From: an uncultured Eubacteriales bacterium
GTDB lineage: Bacteria; Bacillota; Clostridia; Peptostreptococcales; Anaerovoracaceae
Direction: 5' to 3'
NCBI GenBank assembly: GCA_902793875.1
Contig: CADBFL010000046.1
Span: forward strand, 8,121 to 19,633
Length of the DNA: 11,513 nt
Part shown: in pieces, positions 4,966-11,513 of the stretch
Numbering within the stretch: the first letter of the stretch is position 1
Layout: each line of letters starts with the position of its first letter
Notes under the pieces: generated by a model
Seen by the model: the letters and a program-made list of their open reading frames with translations, nothing else
Databases searched by the model: none
What the model was told of the DNA's origin: nothing
Program-made: the position numbers and the translations under genes

Positions 4966-7630
4966 ACTCCTTATCGTCATCGACCGTAATGGCCCCGGTC
5001 CTGAATATGATCTTTGACGTTCCTGCCGCATCCGCCGCCTTGCCGCCGTAGAACACATCCACGCTGTCTGCAGCGCAGAGCATGTTGAACTTAGCGATCA
5101 TTTCAGTAATGCCGCTGCCCTCGAGCTGTCCGACAAAGGCCTGTATGCCCTCTTTGTTGAACCTGTCCATTCCGTTCGCCAGCTGCCATGCTCCGACCTC
5201 GGCCGCTGCCGTGCCGTCCGCAAGAGCATTCACTCCCTTAAGAAGCTCCGTGGTCCCGGTGCTGAACTGACTTGTGCCGTCCGCAAGCTTACGGGCTCCG
5301 CTGCTTACCTGAGCAGCTCCGTCCTCAAGGACTGCCGCGCCTTTTGCCAGTTCTGATGTTCCGTCCTTGAACCTGGCTGTACCGTCTGCAATCTTTCCTG
5401 CCGCATCATCGATGGTAAGCGCGCCCTTACTGAGTTCCTTGCCGCCCTCATCCAGCAGTTCTGAATTTTTCGCAAGTTCGCCGGCTCCGCTCTCGAGCTC
5501 GGCGGCTCCGTCATTGAGCTGAGAAGTTCCTTTGCTGAGTTCCTTGCCGCCCTCATCCAGCAATTCAGAATTTTTCGCAAGTTCAGTGGCTCCGCTTTCG
5601 AGTTCGGCAGCTCCTTCATCGATCTGAACGACTCCGTCCTGAAGCGCATTGGCGAGCACCGCCATCACTCCCGTGGAAGCCAGCAACACAGTCGCCGTAG
5701 CGTCGACAGCCCTGGCCTGTTTCTTTACGGTTCCGGCCGTGCTGCTCGCATCTACGGCCTTATCCGCTATATTGCCGAGAGAAGAATTTCCCGCGTTTTC
5801 ATTTCTGTTCGCTGCCGACAGCGTTCCCTGCAGCGCATCTATGCTGCTGCTGACCTCGTCCGCGCTCGATGACGCATAGTCGACGCTGTCCACATAAGAC
5901 TCCACGCCGGCAAGATATGAGTCAAGGCTGTCGAGCTCTGAGATCGCGCTGTCGATCAGAGCCCTCTTCCCTTCATCCTGAACGAGTTCCCTTGCAGCCT
6001 GGAGCTGGCCCCGGTATGAAGCGATCGAGCCCCTGTATCCGGCAGCTCCGCCGCTTATTCCGGATCCTTCAGCAGAAAGACCGTCGAGCATGGCGTTCAT
6101 CTCATCTGCAGCACCTGCGGCAGAGTCCGCCCCGCTCTCTGCGACCCTCAGATCTGAACTGACGCTGCGCCTTCCCGCAAGTCCCTGTAAGTCATCAGCT
6201 ACCTCCAGAGTCTGTCCTTCAAGCTTTTCTGCATTCCTTTCGAGGAGAAGTGTCTCGACCTTCATGATAGCCGCTTCTGCAACAACTGCGTCAGCAGCGA
6301 CCGAGAGAAGACGGGAAGCTTTTCTGAACTTTCCGGTCCCTTCCTTCAAAGCAGCGGTTCCCTCCGCAAGCTTGCCGACACCCTCGTTGAACTGCGACAT
6401 GCCCCTGCTGTACTCAGCAGTTTTTTCTCCGAGTAACGACGTGCCGCTGTGCAGCTCGACAGTCCCATCTGCGAGCTTGCCGACGCCCTCGTTGAACTGC
6501 GACATGCCGTTGCTGAATTCAACGCTTTTGCCCCCGAGAAGAGAAGTGCCGTCGTGCAGCTGAGTCGCGCCGTCCGCAAGAGTCCCTGCATTTTTATCCA
6601 GCAGCTTCGTACCGCCTTTGAATTCTTTTGTGCCGTCATGAAGCTGGCTGCTGCCGCTTGCGAGCTGCGAAGCTCCGTTGTCCAGCTGGTACACGGCGTC
6701 AACGATCCCGACGGATTCATTTCGCATCCGGTTCGTTCCGGCCGCGATCTGCGATATGCCGTTCGCAAGTTCGCTGCTGCCGCTGACGAGCTGATTGGCA
6801 GCTGACGAGAGCTGCGCAAGGCCGGACTCAAGCGCGGCCGCCATGCCCGCGGCGTCATCAGTCATCTCTTCTATGCCGCTTTCAGCCAGAAGACCTGTCA
6901 TGGCAATGGAATAGGTGCCGTCTATCCTGAAAGAATCGGTATTCGCTTTTATCACTACGTCTTCGGGTATCCCGAGCGGGCCGTCCCCTACTCCGAGGTT
7001 TTCTTTCATTCCCGGCAGAGCGTATCCCATGACTATGCTGGAATCCCCGTTATTTATGACTTTTCCGTTTTCGACTCTTATATTGCTGAAATATTCGTTG
7101 CTGAGAGAAACTCCGCTCGCCATCATGTACGGATGCGTCATCGGGCCGTCGCCGACGTTCACCATGCTGCTCACGTCGTAGTCGAAATGTATCTCTATCT
7201 CTCCGGACTTGCCCGCGATCTCGCCGGCAGAGACTTTTTTGCCGTCAAGATAATACGATACTTTCACATCGACAGGCAGGCTGCGGTCGGACGTGCCCTG
7301 ATATCTGATGCTGTTGCCGTTCGACGCCCACGAAACTTTTGCGCCGTCTCTTTTGAATTTCTCCGATCCAGATACGTTCTCTATATCGCTGAGATACGAA
7401 ACATCCTCGATCGTATCCTCTCCGTTGCTGTGCAGGAGCTCGTCGACCAGGACCTTTTCGGTCGCTCCGTCAGCCGATTTGATGACGAACACCGTTTCTT
7501 CCTTGTCTGTTCTTTCTATGGTGGTCTCGGCGTATGCAGGCGCACCGAAAGACAGCCCCGCTGCGCCCGATATCAGCGCCAGCGAGAGGACCGAAGCGAT
7601 CATTCTGTTTTTTAAGCGTCTCTTGTCCAT
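4964..7630 (-). CDS. Secreted X-X-X-Leu-X-X-Gly heptad-repeat protein (YhgE/Pip-like partner of MMPL transporter)
   Basis: An 888-residue exported protein of the family with X-X-X-Leu-X-X-Gly heptads, often annotated YhgE/Pip-like. Residues 1-34 are a signal peptide (MDKRRLKNR, hydrophobic core, then APAYA before Glu35). Residues 35-260 form a beta-rich N-terminal domain. Residues 270-433 and 666-820 are two long heptad arms with Gly every seventh residue and Leu two or three residues before it. Residues 434-665 lie between them, with two mildly hydrophobic stretches (441-463, 644-663) and helical, Ala/Ser-rich sequence. The C terminus (YGGKA...SKIIFRTGAI) matches the usual end of MMPL-linked members. 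No C-terminal membrane anchor is seen, so it is either free outside the cell or held by an uncleaved signal segment. The start is uncertain: no clear ribosome site precedes this ATG. A TTG at 7687 gives a longer frame, but it falls inside a -10-like TATAAT; the signal peptide geometry favours 7630. It lies just downstream of the MMPL gene on the same strand. Confidence 0.82.
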   Translation of the reverse strand: MDKRRLKNRMIASVLSLALISGAAGLSFGAPAYAETTIERTDKEETVFVIKSADGATEKVLVDELLHSNGEDTIEDVSYLSDIENVSGSEKFKRDGAKVSWASNGNSIRYQGTSDRSLPVDVKVSYYLDGKKVSAGEIAGKSGEIEIHFDYDVSSMVNVGDGPMTHPYMMASGVSLSNEYFSNIRVENGKVINNGDSSIVMGYALPGMKENLGVGDGPLGIPEDVVIKANTDSFRIDGTYSIAMTGLLAESGIEEMTDDAAGMAAALESGLAQLSSAANQLVSGSSELANGISQIAAGTNRMRNESVGIVDAVYQLDNGASQLASGSSQLHDGTKEFKGGTKLLDKNAGTLADGATQLHDGTSLLGGKSVEFSNGMSQFNEGVGKLADGTVELHSGTSLLGEKTAEYSRGMSQFNEGVGKLAEGTAALKEGTGKFRKASRLLSVAADAVVAEAAIMKVETLLLERNAEKLEGQTLEVADDLQGLAGRRSVSSDLRVAESGADSAAGAADEMNAMLDGLSAEGSGISGGAAGYRGSIASYRGQLQAARELVQDEGKRALIDSAISELDSLDSYLAGVESYVDSVDYASSSADEVSSSIDALQGTLSAANRNENAGNSSLGNIADKAVDASSTAGTVKKQARAVDATATVLLASTGVMAVLANALQDGVVQIDEGAAELESGATELAKNSELLDEGGKELSKGTSQLNDGAAELESGAGELAKNSELLDEGGKELSKGALTIDDAAGKIADGTARFKDGTSELAKGAAVLEDGAAQVSSGARKLADGTSQFSTGTTELLKGVNALADGTAAAEVGAWQLANGMDRFNKEGIQAFVGQLEGSGITEMIAKFNMLCAADSVDVFYGGKAADAAGTSKIIFRTGAITVDDDKE
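5402..5611 (-). repeat. Two tandem 105-bp units in the second heptad arm
   Basis: Units at 5507-5611 and 5402-5506 encode 35 residues each (five heptads), beginning AAELESGA in both. The first 28 residues differ at one position only (Thr/Gly), and the DNA is also close, as in the shared TGAGTTCCTT exactly 105 bases apart (5431 and 5536). This is a recent in-frame duplication. Confidence 0.8.
6359..6568 (-). repeat. Two tandem 105-bp units in the first heptad arm
   Basis: Units at 6464-6568 and 6359-6463 each encode five heptads. MSQFNEGVGKLA is identical in both, and GTSLLG plus an EKTAEYSRG or GKSVEFSNG segment recurs. The DNA string GTTGAACTGC recurs 105 bases apart (6386 and 6491). It has the same unit length as the duplication in the other arm. 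Confidence 0.78.
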
Positions 7631-7686
7631 CTCTGTGTCAGATAAGCCTCTCTCTGCGGCAGTCCCAATATGCATATATCCGAACA

Positions 7687-7732
7687 ATTATAACACACAA
7701 CACCACATATAGTATAGTGTTTTGCGCGTCAA
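7687..7732 (-). promoter_or_regulatory. Candidate promoter between the MMPL and heptad-protein genes
   Basis: On the minus strand TGTTATAAT (7687-7695) is an extended -10 element with a perfect TATAAT. A good -35-like TTGACG lies at 7727-7732, overlapping the MMPL stop, but it is 34 bases before that -10 and would suit a weaker element between them. If used, transcription starts near 7680. That argues against the TTG at 7687 and lets the heptad gene be expressed apart from the transporter. Confidence 0.35.
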
Positions 7733-9819
7733 ATCGCCTTTTCTTCTTCTTTTTTCCCCTTCCCGGACGGCGTTCCGAAGCTGAATGACCTGATGACGAG
7801 ACTGTCGAAAGTCATCAGGAACCCCGGAAGCACGAACAGCACGGCAAAGAGCGAGCAGAGCGTGCCTCTTCCGAGCAGCAGACCCTCCTGGGACACCATG
7901 CCCTGTGACGAGAATATCCACATCAGAAATCCCATGACCGACACTGCCGTAGCCGACGTCAGTATGGCGGCGGTGTTGTCCGTCACGGTCTTTATGACGC
8001 TTTCACGCGGAGCAAGGCCGTTCACGTTTCTGTTTTCCCTGTATCTCTGAGTGAACAGTATCGCATAGTCCACGGTAGCTCCGAGCTGCACCGAGCTTAT
8101 TATCAGATACGAGATGAAATACAGCGTAGAGCCCGTCACATAGGACATCGACAGATTGATCCAGATCGCGGTCTCTATGGTCAGGACCAGTATGACAGGC
8201 AGCAGAAGGTTCTTCATCGTGAACAGCAGGACCACGAACACCGCCAGTATCGCGATAAGATTCACCTTCAGCCTGTCTCCGGTCACGACCTTTTTAAGAT
8301 CGTAAAAACAGACGCCTGTGCCGGTCAGATGATACTCTCCCGGATAGTAGTCCTCGCAGGTCTTCTGTATGTCTTCGATAAGCCTGAATGTCTCATCGCT
8401 CTCAGTCGGAACAGCGACGGAGATGACCATCCTCTCATATCTGTCCGAATGGAACTGCTTCGTCATGTCATCCGGAAGCACGTCTCCCGGCAGAGCCGGC
8501 CCCACGACTGAAACGGATGCCAGCACGGATGTGACCCGCTTATCTGCTTCAAGGTCTCTTACAAGAGCGTATTCCTTGCTTTTCTCTCCGCGCGGGACCA
8601 TGAGCACGTATGTATCGCTGTCTCCGAACGCTTTATTGAGCTTGATCTCATCGGCGCCCAGCCTTGTATCAGGTCCGTAGATGTGTGTGCCGCCGTACCA
8701 GAAGTCGTTGCTGATGCTCCCGAAAAACGAAGGGATCACAAGGATCACGAACACTATCATCATTGGTTTTGTCACCATGCAGACGAGCTTTCCAAATCCT
8801 TCGAAAGACGGGAGGAGCCTCCGGTGCTTCGTCTTCTCTATCCACCTGTATGTTCCGAGTATGACCCCCGGCATGAACACCAGCGTCGTGAGCAGGCTTA
8901 TGGCGACTCCTTTTGAAAGCGCGATGCCCAGATCCGCTCCGAGAAGGAACCTCATCGTGGCAAGTGCAAGGAAGCCTATCACCGTTGTGATGCCGCTCGA
9001 CATTATCGACGATGACGAGAGCACGAGAGCGTCCACCATCGCCTCTTCAGGCTCCGCATTCTTTCTGCATTCCTCGAATCTGTGGATGAGGAATACCGAG
9101 TAGTCCAGCGCGACCGCCATCTGAAGCACGACTCCCGTGGCGTTCGTCACGAAGGATACCTTTCCGAATATGAGATTCGTGCCTGAATTGATGATGACTC
9201 CTACGCCGAGTCCGAAAAGCACTATGAAAGGTTCGGCCCATGAAGGAGTCGTGACGGCGAGCACGAACAGAAGGAAGATTATCGCGATCACCGTGATGAG
9301 AACTACTTCCCTGACTGTATTTACGGTCGCGACCACCGTTATGACGGCGCTTCCGGTCATCAGGTTGTCTTCGCCTATCAGATCGTAGAGTTCCGGTATC
9401 ACATCGAGCTGTTTATCCGAGTCGACCGTGACATTGAAAAGCGCGTTTCCGTCTTTATAGAATGCGTCGAGCATGCTCTTCGGATACATCTCAAGAGGCA
9501 TGTCGGCGGGCATCATGGAATCTATCCACATGACGGACATCACGCCGTCGACCGACTCGATCTTCCTCTTGTATTCGAGAGCCTCGGTCTTGCTCACATC
9601 GCGCAGCATTATCCTCACGTTGGGTATGTCGCCGTCGAATTCCTTTTCCATCAGATCCATGGCGACGATGGAGGGTGACTCCTGAGGAAGGTAATTCAGG
9701 ATGTCGTAGTCAACAAAAACCTTAGGATACATCAGCGCGCTCACGACAGTTATGACCGCGAATGCAGCCATGATGATCTTTCTGTATTTAACTACCTTGC
9801 TGTAAAATGCCCTTCTCAT
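7729..9819 (-). CDS. MMPL/RND family transporter
   Basis: A complete 696-residue inner-membrane exporter of the MMPL branch of the RND superfamily, which moves lipids or other hydrophobic substrates using the proton gradient. Twelve membrane segments can be read: about 14-30, then five at 171-190, 196-213, 226-247, 271-290 and 305-325, then 350-368, and five more at 520-535, 538-556, 565-590, 615-636 and 650-672. The two large outer loops (31-170 and 369-519) are in the usual places, giving the internal duplication of the family. The paired proton-relay Asp-Tyr residues are present: Asp239-Tyr240 in ALDYSVFLIHRFEE and Asp584-Tyr585 in ATVDYAILFTQRY. The C terminus is a short basic and acidic tail. 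The heptad protein follows after about 100 bases, the known partnership. No Shine-Dalgarno is seen before the ATG. Substrate unknown. Confidence 0.93.
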   Translation of the reverse strand: MRRAFYSKVVKYRKIIMAAFAVITVVSALMYPKVFVDYDILNYLPQESPSIVAMDLMEKEFDGDIPNVRIMLRDVSKTEALEYKRKIESVDGVMSVMWIDSMMPADMPLEMYPKSMLDAFYKDGNALFNVTVDSDKQLDVIPELYDLIGEDNLMTGSAVITVVATVNTVREVVLITVIAIIFLLFVLAVTTPSWAEPFIVLFGLGVGVIINSGTNLIFGKVSFVTNATGVVLQMAVALDYSVFLIHRFEECRKNAEPEEAMVDALVLSSSSIMSSGITTVIGFLALATMRFLLGADLGIALSKGVAISLLTTLVFMPGVILGTYRWIEKTKHRRLLPSFEGFGKLVCMVTKPMMIVFVILVIPSFFGSISNDFWYGGTHIYGPDTRLGADEIKLNKAFGDSDTYVLMVPRGEKSKEYALVRDLEADKRVTSVLASVSVVGPALPGDVLPDDMTKQFHSDRYERMVISVAVPTESDETFRLIEDIQKTCEDYYPGEYHLTGTGVCFYDLKKVVTGDRLKVNLIAILAVFVVLLFTMKNLLLPVILVLTIETAIWINLSMSYVTGSTLYFISYLIISSVQLGATVDYAILFTQRYRENRNVNGLAPRESVIKTVTDNTAAILTSATAVSVMGFLMWIFSSQGMVSQEGLLLGRGTLCSLFAVLFVLPGFLMTFDSLVIRSFSFGTPSGKGKKEEEKAI

Positions 9820-9875
9820 ACGGAGTTATGATAACACGCGGCAGCGCCTTCTGACATCATTCTTTCAGTATTTTT

Positions 9876-9902
9876 AAAAAAACCGGACTCCGCAGAGTCC
9901 GG
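9876..9902 (-). terminator. Rho-independent terminator after the split lipoprotein gene
   Basis: CCGGACTC (9883-9890) and GAGTCCGG (9895-9902) form a perfect 8-bp stem with a CGCA loop. On the minus strand it is followed by seven T's (A's at 9876-9882). It separates the lipoprotein gene from the MMPL transporter, so the transporter needs its own promoter. Confidence 0.88.
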
Positions 9903-9922
9903 CATGAAAGCTGCCTCGCCTC

Positions 9923-10651
9923 TTATTCCGGTTTAGCAGGAGGTTCTCCTTCAGGAGGCGTCCCTCCCGGGCCTCCCTGACCTCCGTCAGGAGGAGCCTG
10001 GCCGTCTCCCGGAGCGCCTCCCGGGCCTCCGCCCGTGCTCTCCGTCTTTATCTCGAAGGCCTCGCCTGTCGATGCAGAGCCTTCCTTGTATTCACTGCCG
10101 TCGACATAAAGCTTGTGTCCGTTCAGGTCTATGGCAGACCCCTTTGCTACAGTAAGCCCGGATACGTATGAATCGGCCGTGAGCTTCCATGTGCTGCCCT
10201 CTTCGATCTCGACATATACATCGCCCGTCTGTCCGTCAGGATTAACCGCTCCTGTGAACGAGGACTTGTCCTTCAGATACAGGTTCAGCGCGGACACTTC
10301 ATCTACAAGGATATTTCCGTCGATGACCTGCTTCGAGGCCGTCAGTTCGACCTTGCCGCCGTTCGAGCCTTCGCTGCCCCAGCCTGCCGCTTCAGCTCTC
10401 AGGAACACTCCGTCCTCATCCTCGTTTTTGATGGTATTGCCGGTCAGCGAGATCTTCGTCGCGGTATTGTTCACGAAGAAGACGTCTCCGTTTTTGTTGG
10501 TGATCGTGCTGCCGCTTGCGGTGAATGACGAAGTTCCTTCATCGGCGTCGCCAGACATCGACTGGTAGATCATGACAGCCTGATATGTATCGGACTTGTC
10601 GCTGTTCTTTTTGTTATTGTCCGCGACCATCGTGACATCCTTTAAAGTCAC
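9923..10651 (-). CDS. C-terminal half of a split beta-helix-like surface protein (probably a broken gene)
   Basis: A 242-codon frame with no signal peptide. It continues the beta-rich repeats of the upstream frame at 10648-11331. Recognisable segments are YQAVMIYQSMSGDADEGTS (23-41), NKNGDVFFVNNT (52-63), GVFLRAEAAGWGSEGSNGG (81-99), then DEVSALNLYLKDKSSFTG and EEGSTWKLTADSYVSGLTV, then IDLNGHKLYVDG (174-185). I know this order from single-chain secreted proteins of Clostridia, many annotated only as hypothetical or carbohydrate-binding-like. The tail (205-242) is rich in Gly and Pro and low in complexity, ending GEPPAKPE. The only start available at the left end is a GTG without a ribosome site, overlapping the upstream TGA in GTGA. 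The frame is open further upstream (codons reading GRKNS before that GTG). This fits an indel in one gene better than a separate gene. If translated alone it would stay in the cytoplasm. Confidence 0.75.
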   Translation of the reverse strand: MTLKDVTMVADNNKKNSDKSDTYQAVMIYQSMSGDADEGTSSFTASGSTITNKNGDVFFVNNTATKISLTGNTIKNEDEDGVFLRAEAAGWGSEGSNGGKVELTASKQVIDGNILVDEVSALNLYLKDKSSFTGAVNPDGQTGDVYVEIEEGSTWKLTADSYVSGLTVAKGSAIDLNGHKLYVDGSEYKEGSASTGEAFEIKTESTGGGPGGAPGDGQAPPDGGQGGPGGTPPEGEPPAKPE

Positions 10652-11331
10652 CGAGTTCTTACGCCCTGTGACGCCGTCGATTCCATGTAAGCGCTGCTGA
10701 CGGTGATATCGGCCGTCGAGTATATGACAGGCGAGCCCATGCCGCTCGTCTTATAGTAACCTTTATCGACTGTCACCGTGCCGCCCCCTCTGTCGGATCT
10801 TATGGCCGCCGATGACCTTCCGGACGTATTGATCGTCAGGTTCTCGGCATTCATGGTGCCGCCTCCCGTCGTCATCAGACCGCCCGAGCAGTCGCCCTGA
10901 GTCTCGATGACGGAATCCGACACGTTCACTTCAGTCCCCTCTCCGTATGAGAACACGGCGTTCGCATGCGTGCCGTTCGTCTCGATCAGAGAATCCTTTA
11001 TCGCAAGAGTCCCCTTTTCCGTTGTGAACACCGCCGAGTTCTCTCCGTAAAAGTCCGACTCGTCTCCGTCGGCGTCTCCCGTCTTGGTCACTCCCGTGTT
11101 CGAGTACTCCTTTGTCTCGCCGCTGACCTCGATCGCGTGCTCCCCGTCCTGATCGCTGCTGATCTCTTCGTTCACTGTGATATCCTCTTTGCTGAGGTAT
11201 GCGGCCTCAGAGCTGTCCGCCGTATCCGATGTCTCAGTCGTTTTCTGCGCGCCGCATCCGCACATGACGAGAATAAGAGAAGCGGTCACTGCCGCGGCGA
11301 TGAGTCTTCTTATATCCTTTCCCGTTTTCAT
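10648..11331 (-). CDS. Lipoprotein, N-terminal half of a split beta-helix-like surface protein
   Basis: A 227-codon frame that starts with a clear lipoprotein signal: MKTGKDIRR, a hydrophobic stretch, then LVMCGCG, with Cys26 (or Cys24) as the likely lipid-bearing residue. A Ser/Thr/Asp/Glu-rich linker runs to about 95. From 96 to 215 there are repeating short strands (NAVFSYGEGTEVNVSDSVIE, then SGGLMTTGGGTMNAENLTI, then SAAIRSDRGGGTVTVDKGYY, then SPVIYSTADITVSSAYM), a spacing typical of right-handed beta-helix proteins. The last residues (VRTR) do not fit the pattern. The same strand pattern resumes in the next frame at 10651, so this is probably the front half of one gene of about 470 codons. 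The start is set by AAGGAGG at 11336-11342, four bases before the ATG. Role unknown; a surface-bound adhesin or glycan-binding protein is a guess. Confidence 0.75.
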   Translation of the reverse strand: MKTGKDIRRLIAAAVTASLILVMCGCGAQKTTETSDTADSSEAAYLSKEDITVNEEISSDQDGEHAIEVSGETKEYSNTGVTKTGDADGDESDFYGENSAVFTTEKGTLAIKDSLIETNGTHANAVFSYGEGTEVNVSDSVIETQGDCSGGLMTTGGGTMNAENLTINTSGRSSAAIRSDRGGGTVTVDKGYYKTSGMGSPVIYSTADITVSSAYMESTASQGVRTR

Positions 11332-11335
11332 AGCG

Positions 11336-11342
11336 CCTCCTT
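11336..11342 (-). promoter_or_regulatory. Ribosome binding site of the lipoprotein gene
   Basis: On the minus strand AAGGAGG followed by CGCT precedes the ATG at 11331. The motif GGAGGCGC followed by ATG occurs a second time just upstream (11354-11364), inside a hairpin. Confidence 0.75.
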
Positions 11343-11357
11343 TTTTCTGTGAGCATG

Positions 11358-11377
11358 CGCCTCCTCTGCCGGAGGCG
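11358..11377 (-). promoter_or_regulatory. Leader hairpin covering a second Shine-Dalgarno
   Basis: CGCCTCC and GGAGGCG form a perfect 7-bp stem with a 6-base loop in the leader of the lipoprotein gene. The GGAGG of one arm is a complete Shine-Dalgarno for an ATG at 11356. That ATG opens a 40-codon, basic, out-of-frame reading frame (11356 down to 11234) overlapping the lipoprotein start. No T run follows, so it is not a terminator. Whether it regulates anything is inference. Confidence 0.4.
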
Positions 11378-11397
11378 TCGCTTTATCTTTTATCCGG

Positions 11398-11403
11398 AGT
11401 ATA
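11398..11403 (-). promoter_or_regulatory. Weak candidate -10 element for the lipoprotein gene
   Basis: On the minus strand the bases read TATACT, about 70 bases before the lipoprotein ATG and just downstream of the hairpin at 11436-11460. No convincing -35 lies 16-18 bases upstream. It is the best promoter-like string in this gap. Confidence 0.25.
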
Positions 11404-11425
11404 AGGCCTGTAGTTAAAACGAACC

Positions 11426-11460
11426 TAAAATGCGAAGAGCGGCCCCGCGGGGACCGCTCT
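11426..11460 (-). terminator. Probable terminator of a gene lying off the right edge
   Basis: AGAGCGG (11436-11442) pairs with CCGCTCT (11454-11460), extended inward by CCC/GGG with one bulged A. On the minus strand a modest TTTT follows after TCGCA. The last 53 bases of the window contain minus-strand stops in all three frames (for example a frame ending VYRKMT, another ending KFTVK), so the 3' end of a minus-strand gene may lie here. Which frame is real cannot be decided. Confidence 0.45.
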
Positions 11461-11513
11461 GCTGTCCGTCATTTCACGTCGCTGTTTCAGGTCATTTTAC
11501 GGTAAACTTCTGA

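Noticed and set aside
5171..6835. CRISPR-like or minisatellite array suggested by regular DNA periodicity
   Set aside because: The 21-base periodicity is explained by coding heptads (seven codons), with no identical repeat and spacer structure.
7631..7687. TTG start giving a 907-residue heptad protein
   Set aside because: The TTG overlaps a TATAAT element, has no ribosome site, and the added 19 residues would push the signal peptide inward.
10645..10670. Programmed -1 frameshift joining the two lipoprotein halves
   Set aside because: No slippery heptamer lies in the overlap before the TGA; the only T/A-rich run (TTTAAAG) is after it, and no downstream structure stands out.

Overview
The window looks like a chromosomal stretch of an anaerobic Bacillota (class Clostridia). 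The grounds are strong AGGAGG-type ribosome binding sites, moderate GC content, a butyrate kinase, an aminotransferase of the clostridial type, a DUF1015 protein, BspA-like leucine-rich repeats and a Gram-positive type MMPL exporter. A butyrate-forming, amino-acid-using gut or oral anaerobe (for example the Family XIII / Anaerovoracaceae group) is an inference from this gene set; no rRNA or tRNA is present to place it.

Left part (1-1960). The 3' end of a butyrate kinase gene runs into the left edge. It converges on a minus-strand aminotransferase, and the two share a bidirectional terminator. The aminotransferase is divergent from the next pair across a 224-bp promoter region in which both promoters appear to overlap.

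Middle plus-strand pair (1959-4945). A DUF1015 protein overlaps by one base (TAATG) a membrane protein. That protein has cytoplasmic leucine-rich repeats, charged helices, one membrane segment and an external DUF4854-like domain. Their terminator hairpin is built partly from the last codons of the second gene.

Right, minus-strand part (4964-11331). A 12-segment MMPL/RND-type transporter is followed by a large secreted X-X-X-Leu-X-X-Gly heptad-repeat protein. In related bacteria these two occur together as an envelope export module, and the heptad protein is probably the extracytoplasmic partner. The heptad protein has two arms of about 23 heptads each around a central region, and parts of the arms arose by 105-bp duplications. 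Upstream of the transporter, behind its own terminator, lies a lipoprotein with beta-helix-like repeats that is split into two frames. The join reads like a small deletion within one ancestral gene.

No rRNA, tRNA, CRISPR array, insertion sequence, phage gene or recognisable defence system is visible. The least ordinary items are the symmetrical heptad protein with its transporter, the split lipoprotein and the LRR-membrane-DUF4854 chimera. No gap without a gene exceeds 300 bases.
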